Part shown: positions 11,160 to 22,871 of the stretch, piece after piece | Numbering within the stretch: position 1 is the stretch's first letter | How the letters are laid out: every line of letters begins with the position of its first letter | Assembly: GCA_936432065.2 (NCBI GenBank) | Contig: OW386285.2 | Coordinates: 100,817,869-100,881,868 of the forward strand | Source of the DNA: Rutpela maculata | Lineage: Eukaryota; Arthropoda; Insecta; Coleoptera; Cerambycidae | Reading direction: 5' to 3' | Length of the DNA: 64,000 bases | Translations under genes and position numbers: made by a program | Notes under the pieces: model-generated | The model's input: only the letters and a program-made list of their open reading frames with translations | Databases searched by the model: none | What the model was told of the DNA's origin: nothing

Positions 11160-12290
11160 TTTTGATAGTGGCATACAAGCTTTAACATGCGATAAACTTC
11201 GAGAAAAATAAAATAAAGTAATTTTTATTTACGACTTTGATATTCTATTATAAAGTGTTTTGAAAAATGTGGAAATTTTTCTAGACAAAAATTAAGTACC
11301 TAGCCTAGAATGTGTGCGTCAAAATTTCGCTTCAACATTTTTTTTCTCCAAAATCAACTGAGAGGAATAAAATCTGGTTAATAGTTTCTACTTACAGATA
11401 ATCTTTCTGTCAAATAAAGGCAATTTGCTTAAAATTATTAAAACATATTTGAGTTTCTGAGTACCAGCAAATAATTTATGGCCGAAAATTCGCATAAGCG
11501 ATTTGTTTGCAATGTAAAATTTTTAAAAATGGACTACAGTGTAAAGTTTATCTGAAGATGTCAAAAATACCCTTGAGTTACAACTATCCCTTAATGACTG
11601 ATGCAGTTTTGTGACTCACAAAAAAAAAATAAAAAGAAAAAAATGACACAAAAAAAAAACATTATACACCGCTGTGTGGACCTGAGGCTTAAATATATAA
11701 AAAATGCTACAGTAGAGTATCATACGGTTTCTACCTCTATTGAAACGGTCACGTTGTACAGTTTTGTCATTATTTAATATAATTATTCTTTAGCTATTCA
11801 TTAAATGTATATACCTTTATAGAAATTTTTTAATATATTTCCGGTATGGCTCGACTATGAGTACCTATTTATTTTTAAATAAAAGAATTAGGAAATATAT
11901 AAACAAAAATAAATAATAATGTTAATGGTAATAGATGTTTTATAAATACTGATGATTTAGAAGTCTCACAGCTATTGAACGTAAATGGCTACAACAAATT
12001 CCATATTTGGGATCATCATAAAAAACAAGCTGACAAAATGCATTTTACATAAGTTATTTTCACTTAAAGTTGCGAAACCTTGTACTTGGTAGTGAACGGC
12101 TAAGAAAATATGTTGAATTGGATCAAGAGAGCAGGGGCGGATCTTGGGATGAGTGGGTTTCGATGCAAAGATGTTTGTAGGCCCCCAAAACATGAACTTT
12201 TTTTTAAGTTAAAATCACTTAAGTGCTCCAAACCAAAAAACAAATTCGTTCTTAAATTGGTATAATTCTTTATAAATATAAAATAAAAAT
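11160..12290. other. No confident feature; one hAT-like end motif
   Basis: Mostly A/T-rich with an A-run (about 11620-11660). CAGGGGCGGATCTTGGG at about 12133 followed by GTAGGCCCCC resembles a hAT terminal sequence, but no matching end or target duplication was found. Confidence 0.5.
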
Positions 12291-12308
12291 GACCGCAGAA
12301 TATAACAT

Positions 12309-12873
12309 AGTCTAGGTGCCCGTCGACATAATTGCAGTTTATACATATCCTCGTATAACTTCTTGTACGGCATAATTGCGTCTAGTCACTTTTTTCCTCT
12401 GCGAAAATTTTCGAAAACGCGGCGTTCCTCCTCGGCATGAAAAAGACGATTTCCACACATCGGACTGGAAAATCGGCAAATATATTTTGTCCGACAATTC
12501 GAAAATTGGATTCTACATATTTTTATTAAGCATTCTTGAAAAAATCAGCTGGTTATCAATAAATGTTTTAAAGTTAGGTTATGTTATGTTTAGGGTGGTA
12601 TAGACCCTTAACGTTCCAAAATTTTTGTCGGGCAGGTTATTGAAATATATAAAATATATATGTAGAATCCAATTCTCAAATTGTCCGACAAAATATAATT
12701 GCCGATTTTCCAGTCCGATGCGTGGACATCGTCTTTTTCACACCGAGGAGGAACGCCGCGTTTTCGAAAATTTTCGCAGAGGAAAAAAGTGATAGACTAG
12801 GCGCAATTATGCCGTACAAGAAGTTATACGAGGATATGTATAAATTGCAATTATGTCGACGGGCACCTAGACT
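12309..12873. mobile_element. 565-bp long-TIR element
   Basis: Arms of about 215 bp (12309-12525 and about 12650-12873) are reverse complements with ends AGTCTAGGTGCCCGTCGACA. Shared blocks include GGCATAATTGCG, TTCGAAAACGCGGCGTTCCT and GGAAAATCGGCAA. The central 120 bp is unique and A/T-rich. No transposase. Flanks show no clear target duplication. Arms are about 90% identical by eye. Confidence 0.85.
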
Positions 12874-13130
12874 AACAAGTTAACAACAAACTTATAAACA
12901 TATTACTAAAATTCGAAATATAATCGGGGTCTACTGAAATGATCTTTTTCTGATTTTGGCGTTTACTAAGCAATTTATTAGATCCTGTTTTGGGGATCGG
13001 TCGCTTAGTGATCAGCGTGTCCAACTTTCATTCTGGGCGTATCTAGCGAAATATTTTTTCATTGCATATTATCCCCAATAAGAGGTACGGATTCCACTAT
13101 AAATTCTAGGGCCCCATCTTCTTTACTCAG

Positions 13131-13155
13131 GCTAGTCTAGAACTTCTAGACTAGC
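13131..13155. repeat. 25-bp palindrome
   Basis: GCTAGTCTAGAA, one base, then TTCTAGACTAGC: a perfect 12-bp stem. It lies just past the stop codon of the hAT transposase fragment, in what would be its 3' untranslated or subterminal DNA. Confidence 0.85.
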
Positions 13156-13340
13156 TATGTTAAAAACATTTTCAAGCATTTTTCTAAATGAAGATTTGAT
13201 GTAACTTTATATTCTTCTATAGTCAACATAGACATCGTAATTAATCGTTGCTCACTCATTGTCGATCTCATATATCCTTTCAAAATTCTTGGTTTACTAA
13301 AAGAACGCTCTAAATTAGCAACCGTTACGGGTAATCGTCA
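13155..13340 (-). pseudogene. hAT transposase, C-terminal dimerisation domain fragment
   Basis: The minus strand encodes 59 uninterrupted codons plus TAG, starting LPVTVANLERSFSKPRILKG and continuing YMRSTMSEQRLITMSMLTIE. This matches the known signature of the hAT-family C-terminal domain (hATC: LP-x-TVA-x-ERSFS, then a LRSTM-x-xxRL-x-x-L-x-x-LxIE helix), as in the ZMYM/TTF-type hAT relatives. In a full transposase (500-800 residues) this domain drives dimerisation for cut-and-paste transposition. Everything upstream is missing: an in-frame stop precedes it and a LINE 3' end abuts it. About 120 bp downstream, CTGGGCGTATCTAGCG (about 13034) resembles a decayed hAT terminus. Confidence 0.85.
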
Positions 13341-13355
13341 AAAATCAGTATCTTA

Positions 13356-13575
13356 TTTTTTTATCTTCTCCTTCAGCCTTGGTTCATTCGAGGCCTCCTC
13401 TAGTTCCTGAGATGTTTTCCTGTGTCCTGTCCTCATCCACTTCTTTCCAGCTACTCCTTTGATCTGTCCAACTCATTTGTAATCTTCCTATATTTCTTTT
13501 GGTTTCCCGTGGTCTCCATTTTGTTGCTCTATGTGTCCACCAGTCTATGCTCTGCCTTGATATGTGTCCAGTAAG
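13356..13575 (-). pseudogene. 5'-truncated non-LTR retrotransposon, ORF2 C-terminus
   Basis: On the minus strand, TGHISRQSIDWWTHRATKWR continues to GRLQMSWTDQ. After a small frame slip it continues GVAGKKWMRTGHRKTSQELE and ends in stop-adjacent lysines and an A-rich tail. This is the characteristic carboxyl end of RTE/craft-like LINE reverse-transcriptase proteins (GRP-x-MRW-x-D and AGKKWMR-x-AQDR blocks). The reverse-transcriptase and endonuclease domains are absent, as expected for a 5'-truncated copy. It appears to have landed in the hAT transposase fragment next to it. Confidence 0.8.
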
Positions 13576-13579
13576 GTCG

Positions 13580-14838
13580 AAAAAAGCAACTTTTCAATTC
13601 AGTGAAGAAAAAAATGTCTTTGGAGTCCATTAGTGCTCGTATAAAATTTGAATATAGTTGAAAAACTTCTGGCTTCTACCTAAATTTAGGGAGATCTGGA
13701 AATATATCATTTATCAAAACTTCAACTTGAAAATCCAAATCAACTCTTTATAAATTAAATCATTCATGATAACTAATGTAATTTTTAACATTTTGCACAC
13801 TGAGTAACGTTTCCTATCTTCAACCACCCCAATATGAACCCACGCGGGGGATAATTTTGAAAAAATAGCGTTGATCTTCTGCATTATTTCCATCTGCTGT
13901 CGACTTCTATCAAGATCAGTTCTTCGCTTATTATTACCAAACAACTCAGAACTCACCACGGGGAGCTCGATACATTTCATCCCTCCCAAACTTTGGCATT
14001 ATTTTGCGCGACTCACAAGTGGTTTTAAAAAATCCATCCCGTTTGTCAGAACCAATAACTGATAAATAAGCATCAGTTACTAACGCATCTCTCGATGTAC
14101 AATAAAAAAAGTGCGCTTAAAATTACAGCCTCATTACATTAGAACACATGGAATTTTACTGTAAGAATAATGTAATAAGAAATTGCTACAGACAAATACA
14201 TGTAAAAATACATGCCACATGGAAATATACATAACTTGCGAATTTATTCCTGTCCTAATGTGATTTTACGTCAACTGTCTTGTTAAATCACAATGTAATT
14301 ATCCACACTGAGTGCAAATTTACTAGCCCTCATGTAAATTTGTAGATAACAGTGGTATAATTTTGCATCCAGTCTGTGAAATTCTAGTCATTATTACTGG
14401 TCACAGATCTACATGAAGATGCACACGAGTACTTTTTTCAGTGTAGCAAAGAAGTTATCTCTCTCTTCTATTTGATGCGATGTCGATTAACAGCTGTATG
14501 TCTTCTGATTCTAAGCTGAGAATATGTCGAAGAGCAAATTTTCTTATAATGTTATCCTATTATCACTTAGATAGATATTAGCAGATTTTCATGGTGTGCA
14601 AAACAAGCATTTCGTTGAATCACGGGATCTATAACATTCTACAGTTCCTCTAGAAAATATCGGTTCGATTTGATTGTTTGCCAAACATGGTTCGCGCCAT
14701 TTTTACACAATGGATTGACTTGTATCAAAAACCACATTAGCGCATATAAACTTTCAAAATAAATTCGAAAACAATATTCAGACGTTGACTTGGGGTTTGA
14801 TGTTCCTATAAATATAGAGGCGCAAAATACGATGTGTC
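13580..14838. other. No confident feature
   Basis: A minus-strand frame of 91 codons (13714-13989) has a plausible composition but no recognised similarity; it could be an upstream relic of the hAT gene. The rest is A/T-rich without repeats I can see. Confidence 0.5.
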
Positions 14839-14847
14839 GTAGTAAAC

Positions 14848-15582
14848 CTCCGATTAAAGAACTTATATCTAGATAGTTAACGGGCTATTTTTTCACTATA
14901 TACCTTGTTTGCTCCTAACATAGTCACATTATATGTCCATTAAAATGGATAGATGAACATCACATCCCATAGGCAACAGTGGCGTTGTGTGTGTAGAAAA
15001 TGTGTAGAATGGTAAATATTTTCATTAAAATGAATTATTGCAATTCCTGCATTACCGGCTTTTTATATAACGTGATGTAGGCATATGATATTACAGTAAG
15101 ATAAAACAGTAAGATAAATATGTATTGAAAGGATATTAAAATTTAATTGCTATTTACTTTATAACTGTAAATTGAACTTCATCGTGTTACGACTATGGAA
15201 CGATCGATTTTCTTCTTTTCTAAACTGCTTTCTGCAAACGGCACAGCACTACACTATTTATTTGCACAAAATATATTGTCACTAAACTGTGTAAATACGA
15301 ATAGAGAATATTATTTAGGTATTAAGCAAATCACAACTTAAAATAAAATTACTTTTTCACCAGTTTTTGGTCGGAGAACAGGAAAAACATTTATTGACAT
15401 TAATGGCCGAACTGTCAACTGAGATTATGATAATCGAACTGAAGCCGATCGTGTACGAGCGGCCGCGAATACGCCGATGGGCCAATCAGCAACTTATGGG
15501 AAGAAGTGCCTTAGAATGGGAGTCTTTCGGGATCATAAAATTCATGCCATTATGTATCTAGATATAAGTTCTTTAATCGGAG
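14848..15582. mobile_element. Unclassified DNA transposon remnant, 28-bp TIRs, 8-bp target duplication
   Basis: Perfect 28-bp inverted ends: CTCCGATTAAAGAACTTATA... at 14848-14875, complemented at 15555-15582. They are flanked by perfect 8-bp direct repeats TAGTAAAC (14840-14847 and 15583-15590). The 735-bp body has a 64-codon plus-strand frame (about 15367-15561) with no recognised domain. Eight-bp duplications are known for hAT, P and Merlin superfamilies, but the CTCCG terminus does not match the usual end of any of them. Confidence 0.9.
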
Positions 15583-15774
15583 TAGTAAACCATCTAAAAT
15601 GTGCTAACTTTCCAGAATTTTTTCACTAAGTTACTAAAATCAATGTTTAGTAAATAACAATAGGCTCATTTAACAATTTTTTATTATTACTATTCTGAAA
15701 GAGCTTGGTGAGTATAGTAAGTATGACAAAAATTAGAATTTACTGACGCCGCCTTCATGTATAAAAAAATTATT

Positions 15775-16900
15775 AAAGTCGGCGCGCTTAAAAACGCTCG
15801 GGATAACCATGTAGTCGAATTGTGACGTCAGATGGCTGAACCGCCCAGTGAACACGGCTGTGAATGCAAGTTAGTAGAGTAAAATCTGGAAGTAAAGTCG
15901 CTTAGTTTTCGAGAAAAAAACCGGTGTAGAACCAAACCAGACTTAGTGGGATTCTTTAGTAAGATAATCGTGTACACGAAATCATTTTTTACGACATTTT
16001 TTGGTGGTCGAGAACTTTTTTATTTCGGAAAAACTGAAAAAAATGGATTTTTAATGAAATATGTTTTTTAACGTCTCCACCACTATATCTCTGAAAATAT
16101 TTGTTCTATCAAGCTATTTTTTTTTTTTTAGATTAAAGTAAACACAATAGCGCTTCGAACAACGTCCCACGTGAACCCGATTTATTTTTTTTTTTTAAGT
16201 TGGAAAAATAATAGGAAACTCAAATTTGTTATTTTCAGTAGCGTAATTAAGTAACATTTGCACTCGTTGCAACATTTTAGGCCTTCCTTAAAACAAGCAT
16301 ATTTTCGATTGTCACAATTTTTATCCGAACAATGAATACATAATGATTTTCGACAACCGCCACTTCTACGCGACTAATCTGACCAACCCTGCATGCGAGG
16401 TGTATTAATTGCGTCCCAATGTCGCATTTAGCGCTGATAAAAAAAAATCGCTGTTGCCACACGGTATATTTTAGAAAAAAATATATTGTTTCAAAAACTT
16501 CTGTGATTATTAGGCTCTATTTTCTTCGCTGCATGTATGTTTATATTGGTAAATGCGCTACAGTGTGTGTTTTAATTTGACACAAAACAAATTTCGGTAC
16601 CTTTAATAGTTTTAAAGATATGGCGGTGGAAACAAAAAAAAAACAATTTTATTTAAAAATACATTTTTTTCACTTTTTATTGATTTAAAAAGTTCGAGAC
16701 CAGAAAAGAATGTCGTAAAATATGATTTCATATGCCCGGTGACATACTTAAAGGAACCTAGCATGTTTGACCTGGTTCTACAAAAAAAAAAAAAACGGCA
16801 CGATAGACTTACGAAATCGCTGCTCTAATATAGGTATCGGCGCACGCCAAGTGACGTCATTCTACGGACTGTTGGCCGGCCGAGCGTGTTTCTATTCAAA
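15775..16900. mobile_element. Old long-TIR element, arms about 350 bp, diverged
   Basis: Left blocks ATTGTGACGTCA, GTAGAACCA, TTTTTTACGACATTTTTTGG and GTCTCCACCACTATAT reappear in inverse order and orientation on the right as ATGTCGTAAAA, GGCGGTGGAAAC and GTGACGTCATTCTA. Divergence is considerable, so the exact ends are uncertain. There is no coding frame, and each arm carries a long A or T run. Confidence 0.7.
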
Positions 16901-17715
16901 TGCGAATATCTCTGTGGCTATTGATTCAATTGAGCTGAAATTTTTTTCTGAGGCTATTGGTTTGTTATACTTTAAAATAAGGAAGAAAACGTTGGAAACT
17001 GCCATATCACTAAATGACCCTATTGCGAGAGGTTTGAATTGACAAGTGGCAAATTTTCTTGATATTTCTATTTGTTTTCCTAGGGAACCAGAATATCCAC
17101 GGGGGTCACTTGTGACCCCATCGATATACTGGAACAGTAGTTCATTCATACATATGAAGCTGACATACGAATCTTTGTAGAGGCCGCTTTATATTTAACT
17201 CGTGGTTATGGTGTTTTGACCACACTTCCATCATAACCCACAGCTACAAGGGTATTTTAGCTGTAATTGTTAGTCTCTAAGAAGATGAATATAGATTCGA
17301 AAATATTTTTTTTATCAATGAAACCTGCTCTTCAACTATTGTTCTAGGAAATTTAGTATTAATTTTTTCGATCGCGAGGGTTTTATTTTTTTCTAATATC
17401 GAAGTAAATGGCTTTCAATGACTCGGAAGTTCTTTGCTATTGAAGGTCCTCTCTAGTTCTTATCCTAGTCCCTTATCTTATTTCTATCAGTTACTTTGGT
17501 TGTATTATCATCTTCTGTGATAATTTCAGCATCTTTTAAGACTGCAGTAGCAATTGCGGCTGCAGATCAGTCAGGTAATCTAAATATATTGCATATTAGT
17601 GCCGAGATAGGGCCGTAATGAAAATAAGAATACCAATTGAAACAACTCAATTTAAATGTATCCATAATTTATGAAATCCGCTATTCTCGGTTTAAAAAGT
17701 GATATTTATTATATA
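16900..17715. other. No confident feature; one small palindrome
   Basis: GGGGTCACTTGTGACCCC (about 17102-17119) is palindromic except for its central two bases. Overlapping short open frames occur on both strands but neither looks like a gene. Confidence 0.5.
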
Positions 17716-17720
17716 ATATA

Positions 17721-19562
17721 AACGGGGTGATTTTTTTAAGGCGGCCATTAGAATATTTCCCACTTGCAGATGAGATAGACATTTGAGATTTGGTACCCTA
17801 CCATAATCGACCATTGTCCGAAAATAATAATTTCAAAATGGCGGCACTTCCGGAAATACCGGAATTCGATACCAACTTGCTTATTTTAAATGGAACACCC
17901 TATATATTTTCGACTTCTCGAAATGATCATAAAATTCTGAGTCAAAACATGTAGCACACCCTATACCTAAACCGAGCAGTTTCAGAGATATTTGACATTT
18001 TATAAAAAACTTGACAGGTGCAGCGGTTTGCAAGAACCGTTACTTTCTTCGTGTAGGAGATCCTTATTTGCTCTTTGGTACGTAGATAGAACACAAGATG
18101 AGCTACTCTCTGTAAAAAAGATAGATTCCAAAATAGTATACCAAGTGTTTTATTTTTCACGTTACATTTTGTCAAATTCAAACCTCAAAAACTTTTTTAT
18201 TTCAAATGGAACACCCTGTATTTTTTTACATCAAATTATGTTAAATTAAATTCCCTCTTTTCTAGTATAAGCATTGCAGTTACAACTTTTCGGAATATTG
18301 GCGATTTTCTTAAATGTCCAAAAATTTTTAATAAAAATTGCCATCAACTTACCTATGATTAGAAACAATCATTAATGTCAGTCATTCTGCTATGTTAAAA
18401 AACGCCAGCACGTTTAAATTACACCCACGAAGACTTTTAGGTTTGTTTATTATTTATGGAGAATGTGATAAAGTTATACCAAGAACATGTAACACATTTG
18501 CTGCTCGATACCCACAAGAACAGAAATCATCCACCATACACTGTAAAACGCATATTGGATAATTTTAGAATATTTGGATCTGTCAAATGGCACGTACCAA
18601 ATTTTATTATGGCAATCGATGTAGAATTAAATTTGAGGTGGACTTATATCAGCATGTCCTATATCTAACACATGTACTTTTTGAGTTATTCACAAGTTTT
18701 TGTTGAAAATTATAATTTATCCAAAAAAACGTAGAAGCCTATGAAACAATTGAAACAATACAGAGGGTGTCGAGTAGCAAATGTGTTACATGTTCTTGGT
18801 ATTATTACTTACATAAATAATAAAGAGATCTAAAAGTCTTCGTGGATGTAATTTAAACGTGCTGATATTTTTTAACAAAAGAGAATGACTGACATTAATG
18901 ATTCTTTCTAATCGTGGGTAAGTTGATGGAAATTTTTACTAAAAATTCTTGGACATTTAAGAAAATCGCCAATATTTCGAAAATTTGTAATTTTAACCCC
19001 CACAATGCTTATACTAGAAAAAAGGGAATTTAATTTAACATAATTTGATGTAAAAAAATACAGGGTGTTCCATTTGAAATAAAAAAGTTTTTGAGGTTTG
19101 AATTTGACAAAATGTAACGTGAAAAATGGAACACTTGGTATACTATTTTGGAATCTATTTTGTAGAGAGTAGTAGTAGCTCATCTTGTGTTCTTTCTACG
19201 TACCAAAGAGCAAATAAGGATCTTTTACACGAAGGAAGTTATAACGGTTCTTGCAAACCGCTGCACCTGTCAAATTTTTTATAAAATGTCAAATATCTCC
19301 GAAACTGCTCGGTTTAGGTATAGGGTGTGCTAGGTGTGCTACATGCATTGACTCAGAATTTCATGATCGAAAATATATAGGGTGTTCCATTTAAAATAAG
19401 CAAGTTGGTATCGACTTCCGGTATTTCCGGAAGTGCTGCCATTTTGAAATTATTATTTTCGGACTCACAATGGTCGATTATGGTACGGTACCAAATCTCA
19501 AATGTCTATCTCATCTGCAAGTGGGAAATATTCTAATGGCCGCCTTAAAAGAATCACCCTGT
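17721..19562. mobile_element. Giant foldback element, arms about 795 bp
   Basis: Left arm 17721-18516 and right arm 18768-19562 are reverse complements at high identity (roughly 93% by eye), separated by about 250 bp. Outer ends are GGGGTGATTTTTTTAAGGCG and the complement of CAGGGTGATTCTTTTAAGGC, with TA at the borders. Each arm also holds two internal AATGGAACACCCT-ATA/GTA motifs about 320 bp apart, so the arm itself looks built from a CAGGGTGTTCCATT-ended unit. Nothing in it is coding. Transcribed, it would make a hairpin RNA of about 800 bp. Confidence 0.95.
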
Positions 19563-19681
19563 ATACAAGAGACGTTTCTGTAACCTTATTATGAAATTTT
19601 TCTTTCGACCCACTCTAGCGCCCAGCCAATCTCCACTTAAGATTCTAGTAGTCACAATACCATCAAAATGAAAGTTAAAAT

Positions 19682-20544
19682 AAGCTAAAAACATACTCTT
19701 CCCCGATTTACTGAACTTTTTATATAATTGTTACACATTCTATAGGATACTCTTCGCAGTTTTTTGTAAATAATGTTAGTTTTAGACATTTTTAATTTTA
19801 TAGTACGAAAGTTGGTGAAAGTGTAAAATAAAGTAAAAATTAAAAAAATATACCTAAAACCTATGTGAATTTCGAACCCTTGGATTCCGAGTCAAATTAC
19901 CAAATTACCTAGTACTTTCAGTTTTTTTAGCTATCGTTTACATGTCTCAATTTATTTTTATCGGATTCCATTTAATTCAATGTGCAATCTTAGAAATAAA
20001 AACATTGCATGAGAATAGAAGCGTAAGAACTACACCACCACCTGCCACGTAGAAAAATGTAAATTACAATATAAGAATAAGAGACGAGCTAAAATCATAT
20101 TTCCAGGGTTGGATATTATGTTATGAAATGTATATTAGTAAAATATATAAGTACTTAGATATTAAAACGAAATATCATTTCACCAGCTTTCCATTTAATT
20201 AAAAAAAAACGTACAAGTCAAAAAAAAAACGTGTTTTCTAATTTAAATAATTAATAACTTTTTAATTTACTGATCAATTTTGTTAAAAATGAATAAGGTT
20301 CTTCCTCTAGCTAACACCATCTTACTGTGTACTTTTCGATATAATCGGACTTTTCTTTCTTAAGTTATCGTGCTTACAAGAAACGTGACGGACGGACAGA
20401 CGGACATTTTGAAAGTTAGTCAGAATTCATTCACCAACACAATGACATGAAATTTTTTTGTCTACGAGCAATATTTCCTGCTTGGAAATGTGTCGATCAA
20501 ATGCAATATACTCTTCGTTATCGTATTTGCGAAGAGTATAATAA
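19682..20544 (-). mobile_element. Helentron-like non-autonomous element, copy 1 (minus)
   Basis: Reverse complement of the element at 22872-23577, from the ATACTCTTCG...CGAAGAGTAT hairpin at its 5' end (about 20508-20541) to AAGAGTATGTTTTTAGCTTA at its 3' end. Within it the GTCC/GTCT array (about 20394-20405) and the tRNA-like segment are present. The tRNA-like part is split by about 125 bp (about 19897-20020) absent from copy 2. Architecture matches known mini-me/DINE-1/Helentron-related elements: subterminal inverted repeats, a GTCY array and no coding. Confidence 0.75.
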
Positions 20545-20799
20545 AGACATAGGTTTTACTGAATAGCATAAAAAATAATCGTAGTAGGTACTTTATAGGC
20601 TTTGAAACAGATGTTTCGGTAAACTGCAGATAATCTGAGGTATTTACAAGTTTGCTATGCTCCTCAACAACAATACTTTTACGCTTAATCTGATTCGCCA
20701 CACTTTACTACTTTCAAGCACTTATACTTGTTACACAGATTAAATTCTTATTTCAATAAATATATTCGTGTTTACCATTTTAGGTGGAGTTTTGTTAAA

Positions 20800-20885
20800 G
20801 TGACCATTTGTCTCGGATTAGCCGGGACAGTCCTGTTTTTCGAGGTGCTGTCCCGCAAAGTGAACCGTCCCGCAAAAGTCCCGCA
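20800..20885 (+). repeat. GGGACAG/GTCCCG repeat block
   Basis: AAAGTGACCATTTGTCTCGG, GCCGGGACAGTCC, GCTGTCCCGC and two further GTCCCGC copies cluster here. The open frame across it is probably not a gene. Unresolved repeat. Confidence 0.35.
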
Positions 20886-21231
20886 TTGGTTTATTAATCT
20901 AGAAAATTTTAAGTCAGTGAATGTCGAAAACTACCTTATGGAAAAGTGGTTCCGGTCAAATTGGCTCAATTTTTAATATGTCGAAGATTTCGACTTTCTA
21001 ATCAAAAGTTCTCATGGGCCCAACTCGATCCTATGTCTAGTTTCCGAGATACAGCTATAAATTCTTGTAAAATTCTGTATCTTCTCGAACTTTTAATTTA
21101 TTGATGGGGTATTAGAGATCAAAGGAGCAATTTCCGAAAGTTTTCTAATTAAAGTTTTTTGATCAGGAAGACACATACTTTATGTAAAAAATGTTTTAGC
21201 CAATTGGACCGAATATTTCTTTACTTGTTAC

Positions 21232-21845
21232 TAGAGATGGGCACGTGACGTGAATTTCACCGTGTCACGCCGTGTCACGGCGTAAGCGTGTACATTTAAG
21301 GTACCAAATCCGGAAGATTTCGTGAGTGTGCGTGAGTCAAAAGATCCCGTGCGTGAGCGTGCGTGAGATAATATTCACGCCGTGACACGACGCCCTATCG
21401 CTGCTTTAAAACCTGTCGTGTCGTGACAAGAATAAGAAGCGAAGCGATAGACGGAAGACGGAACACGAGCGCGAGAAGGGAGGGAAAAGAACAGGAGACA
21501 GGATGAATGACGCAACATTCAAATCAAACTTCGTAATTGCAATCTCTCTCTACTGCATTCGCCAGTCGCCTAGCCCTCCTGGCCTGGTCTGGTCACTCTG
21601 GTCCAGAGATGGGCACGTGACGTGAATTTCACCGTGTCACGCCGTGTCACGGCGTGAGCGTGTACATTTAGGGTACCAAATCACGGAAGATTTCGTGAGT
21701 GTGCGTGAGTCAAAAGATCCCGTGCGTGAGCGTGCGTGAGTTTGCTTAACATATATCAGTCGTGCGTGAGTGTGCGTGAGCTAAAGGTTTAAAGTCGTGA
21801 GCGTGCGTGAGCGTGAGTCAAAATCGACTCACGCGGCCATCTCTA
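21232..21845. mobile_element. Non-autonomous hAT element with GCGTGAG arrays
   Basis: Ends TAGAGATGGGCACGTGA and the complement of TAGAGATGGCCGCGTGA are typical hAT termini. They are flanked by the perfect 8-bp duplication CTTGTTAC (21224-21231 and 21846-21853). A 138-bp block from the left end (21233-21371) recurs directly at 21605-21742, starting CAGAGATGGGCACGTGACG, as if a second copy had been acquired. GCGTGAG occurs at least ten times across the element, resembling the subterminal transposase-binding repeats known in hAT elements. No transposase. Confidence 0.9.
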
Positions 21846-21850
21846 CTTGT

Positions 21851-22871
21851 TACTACATTTTGAAAAAAATGTAGTATAGGTTTTGCATTTTTCCAGTGGA
21901 CCATCGAAATCCGAAAAAAACGTCGGATCGAAATGAAAGTCATATCTATCGACTCGAGAGCGAATTTAGAAAATTCCGTCCGTCGGTCTGTCGGTCTGTC
22001 TGTCACGCTCAGACCCCCTAGTCCGTTTTCGGATTTCGATGAAACTTGGGTGGTTAATAGGAGGCCTTTAGAAAACCTTAACGCTGGAAGCTCGGCTCCG
22101 TTCGGAAATCGGAAGTTTAAAGTTTTTCGGGAAAAATTGAATAACTCGGTAATGGGCAGTCGGATCGAGATATTTCAAAAAAGAGATGGTGCCGCTGGCA
22201 ACGATCTACAGATAAGTATACCGGAGACAATGTCGAAAAACAAATGGAAATTAAATTTTTTTGCAAAAAGCTAGTTTTCTCGAAATCGGGCTAGAAAGCA
22301 CGATAACTGTCCAGGATATTGATCGATTTCGATGTGATCGAAGGTACACGGCCACAAATGAAGCCTATTGCTGGCGGCCCGAATCCGTTGACCGCAAGTA
22401 TTTTTTCCAAGGCCGAGTATGATTTTCCATAGATGTTGATAACTCCCGAACCCAAGGTCCGATTTTGATTTTCAAAAATGGCGATTGTAGGGCTCGATTA
22501 AGTCTATTACGTGACGTTTGAGAAATTTGACAAAACAAAAGCGAATCTACAAATCCTGGAAAAGTTAATTTTTTTGATAGATTCTACAAATACCCAACAG
22601 TTTCCTAATAAAAATCGAAAATTAAGTATTCAGTCGATCAATCTCTATAACCGATATAAGGCACGGACCTTTTTGGACAAAAAATCTTTTTCGAAAAATT
22701 AAAAATAAACGAGTCATTTACAAAAATGCATGACCACAATATAACCGATGCCCTTTCTGTATTTCAAAATGTAGTTAGCCTTTACTTTAGTCAATGCAAA
22801 AAGAAAAAAAAAAAAGTACTGAATCAGCCCAACAGGGATAAAAAGCATATCAAAATGTAGTTTTCAGCTTG
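21851..22871 (+). mobile_element. Second Helentron-like element with terminal hairpin
   Basis: Begins with a hairpin, TACTACATTTT paired with AAAATGTAGTA (21851-21876). Then, about 100 bp in, comes a GTCCGTCGGTCTGTCGGTCT array (21978-22004) followed by GATGAAACTTGG (22039-22050). It ends TCAAAATGTAGTTTTCAGCTTG, where TCAAAATGTAG is the complement of the 5' subterminal repeat. The end AGCTTG-TT abuts the next element, which has the same layout. A plus-strand frame of 113 codons across the array is a by-product of the repeat. Confidence 0.65.

Noticed and set aside
21933..22274. 113-codon plus-strand open frame
   Set aside because: Spans the GTCY array of a Helentron-like element; Arg/Ser/Val periodicity comes from the array.
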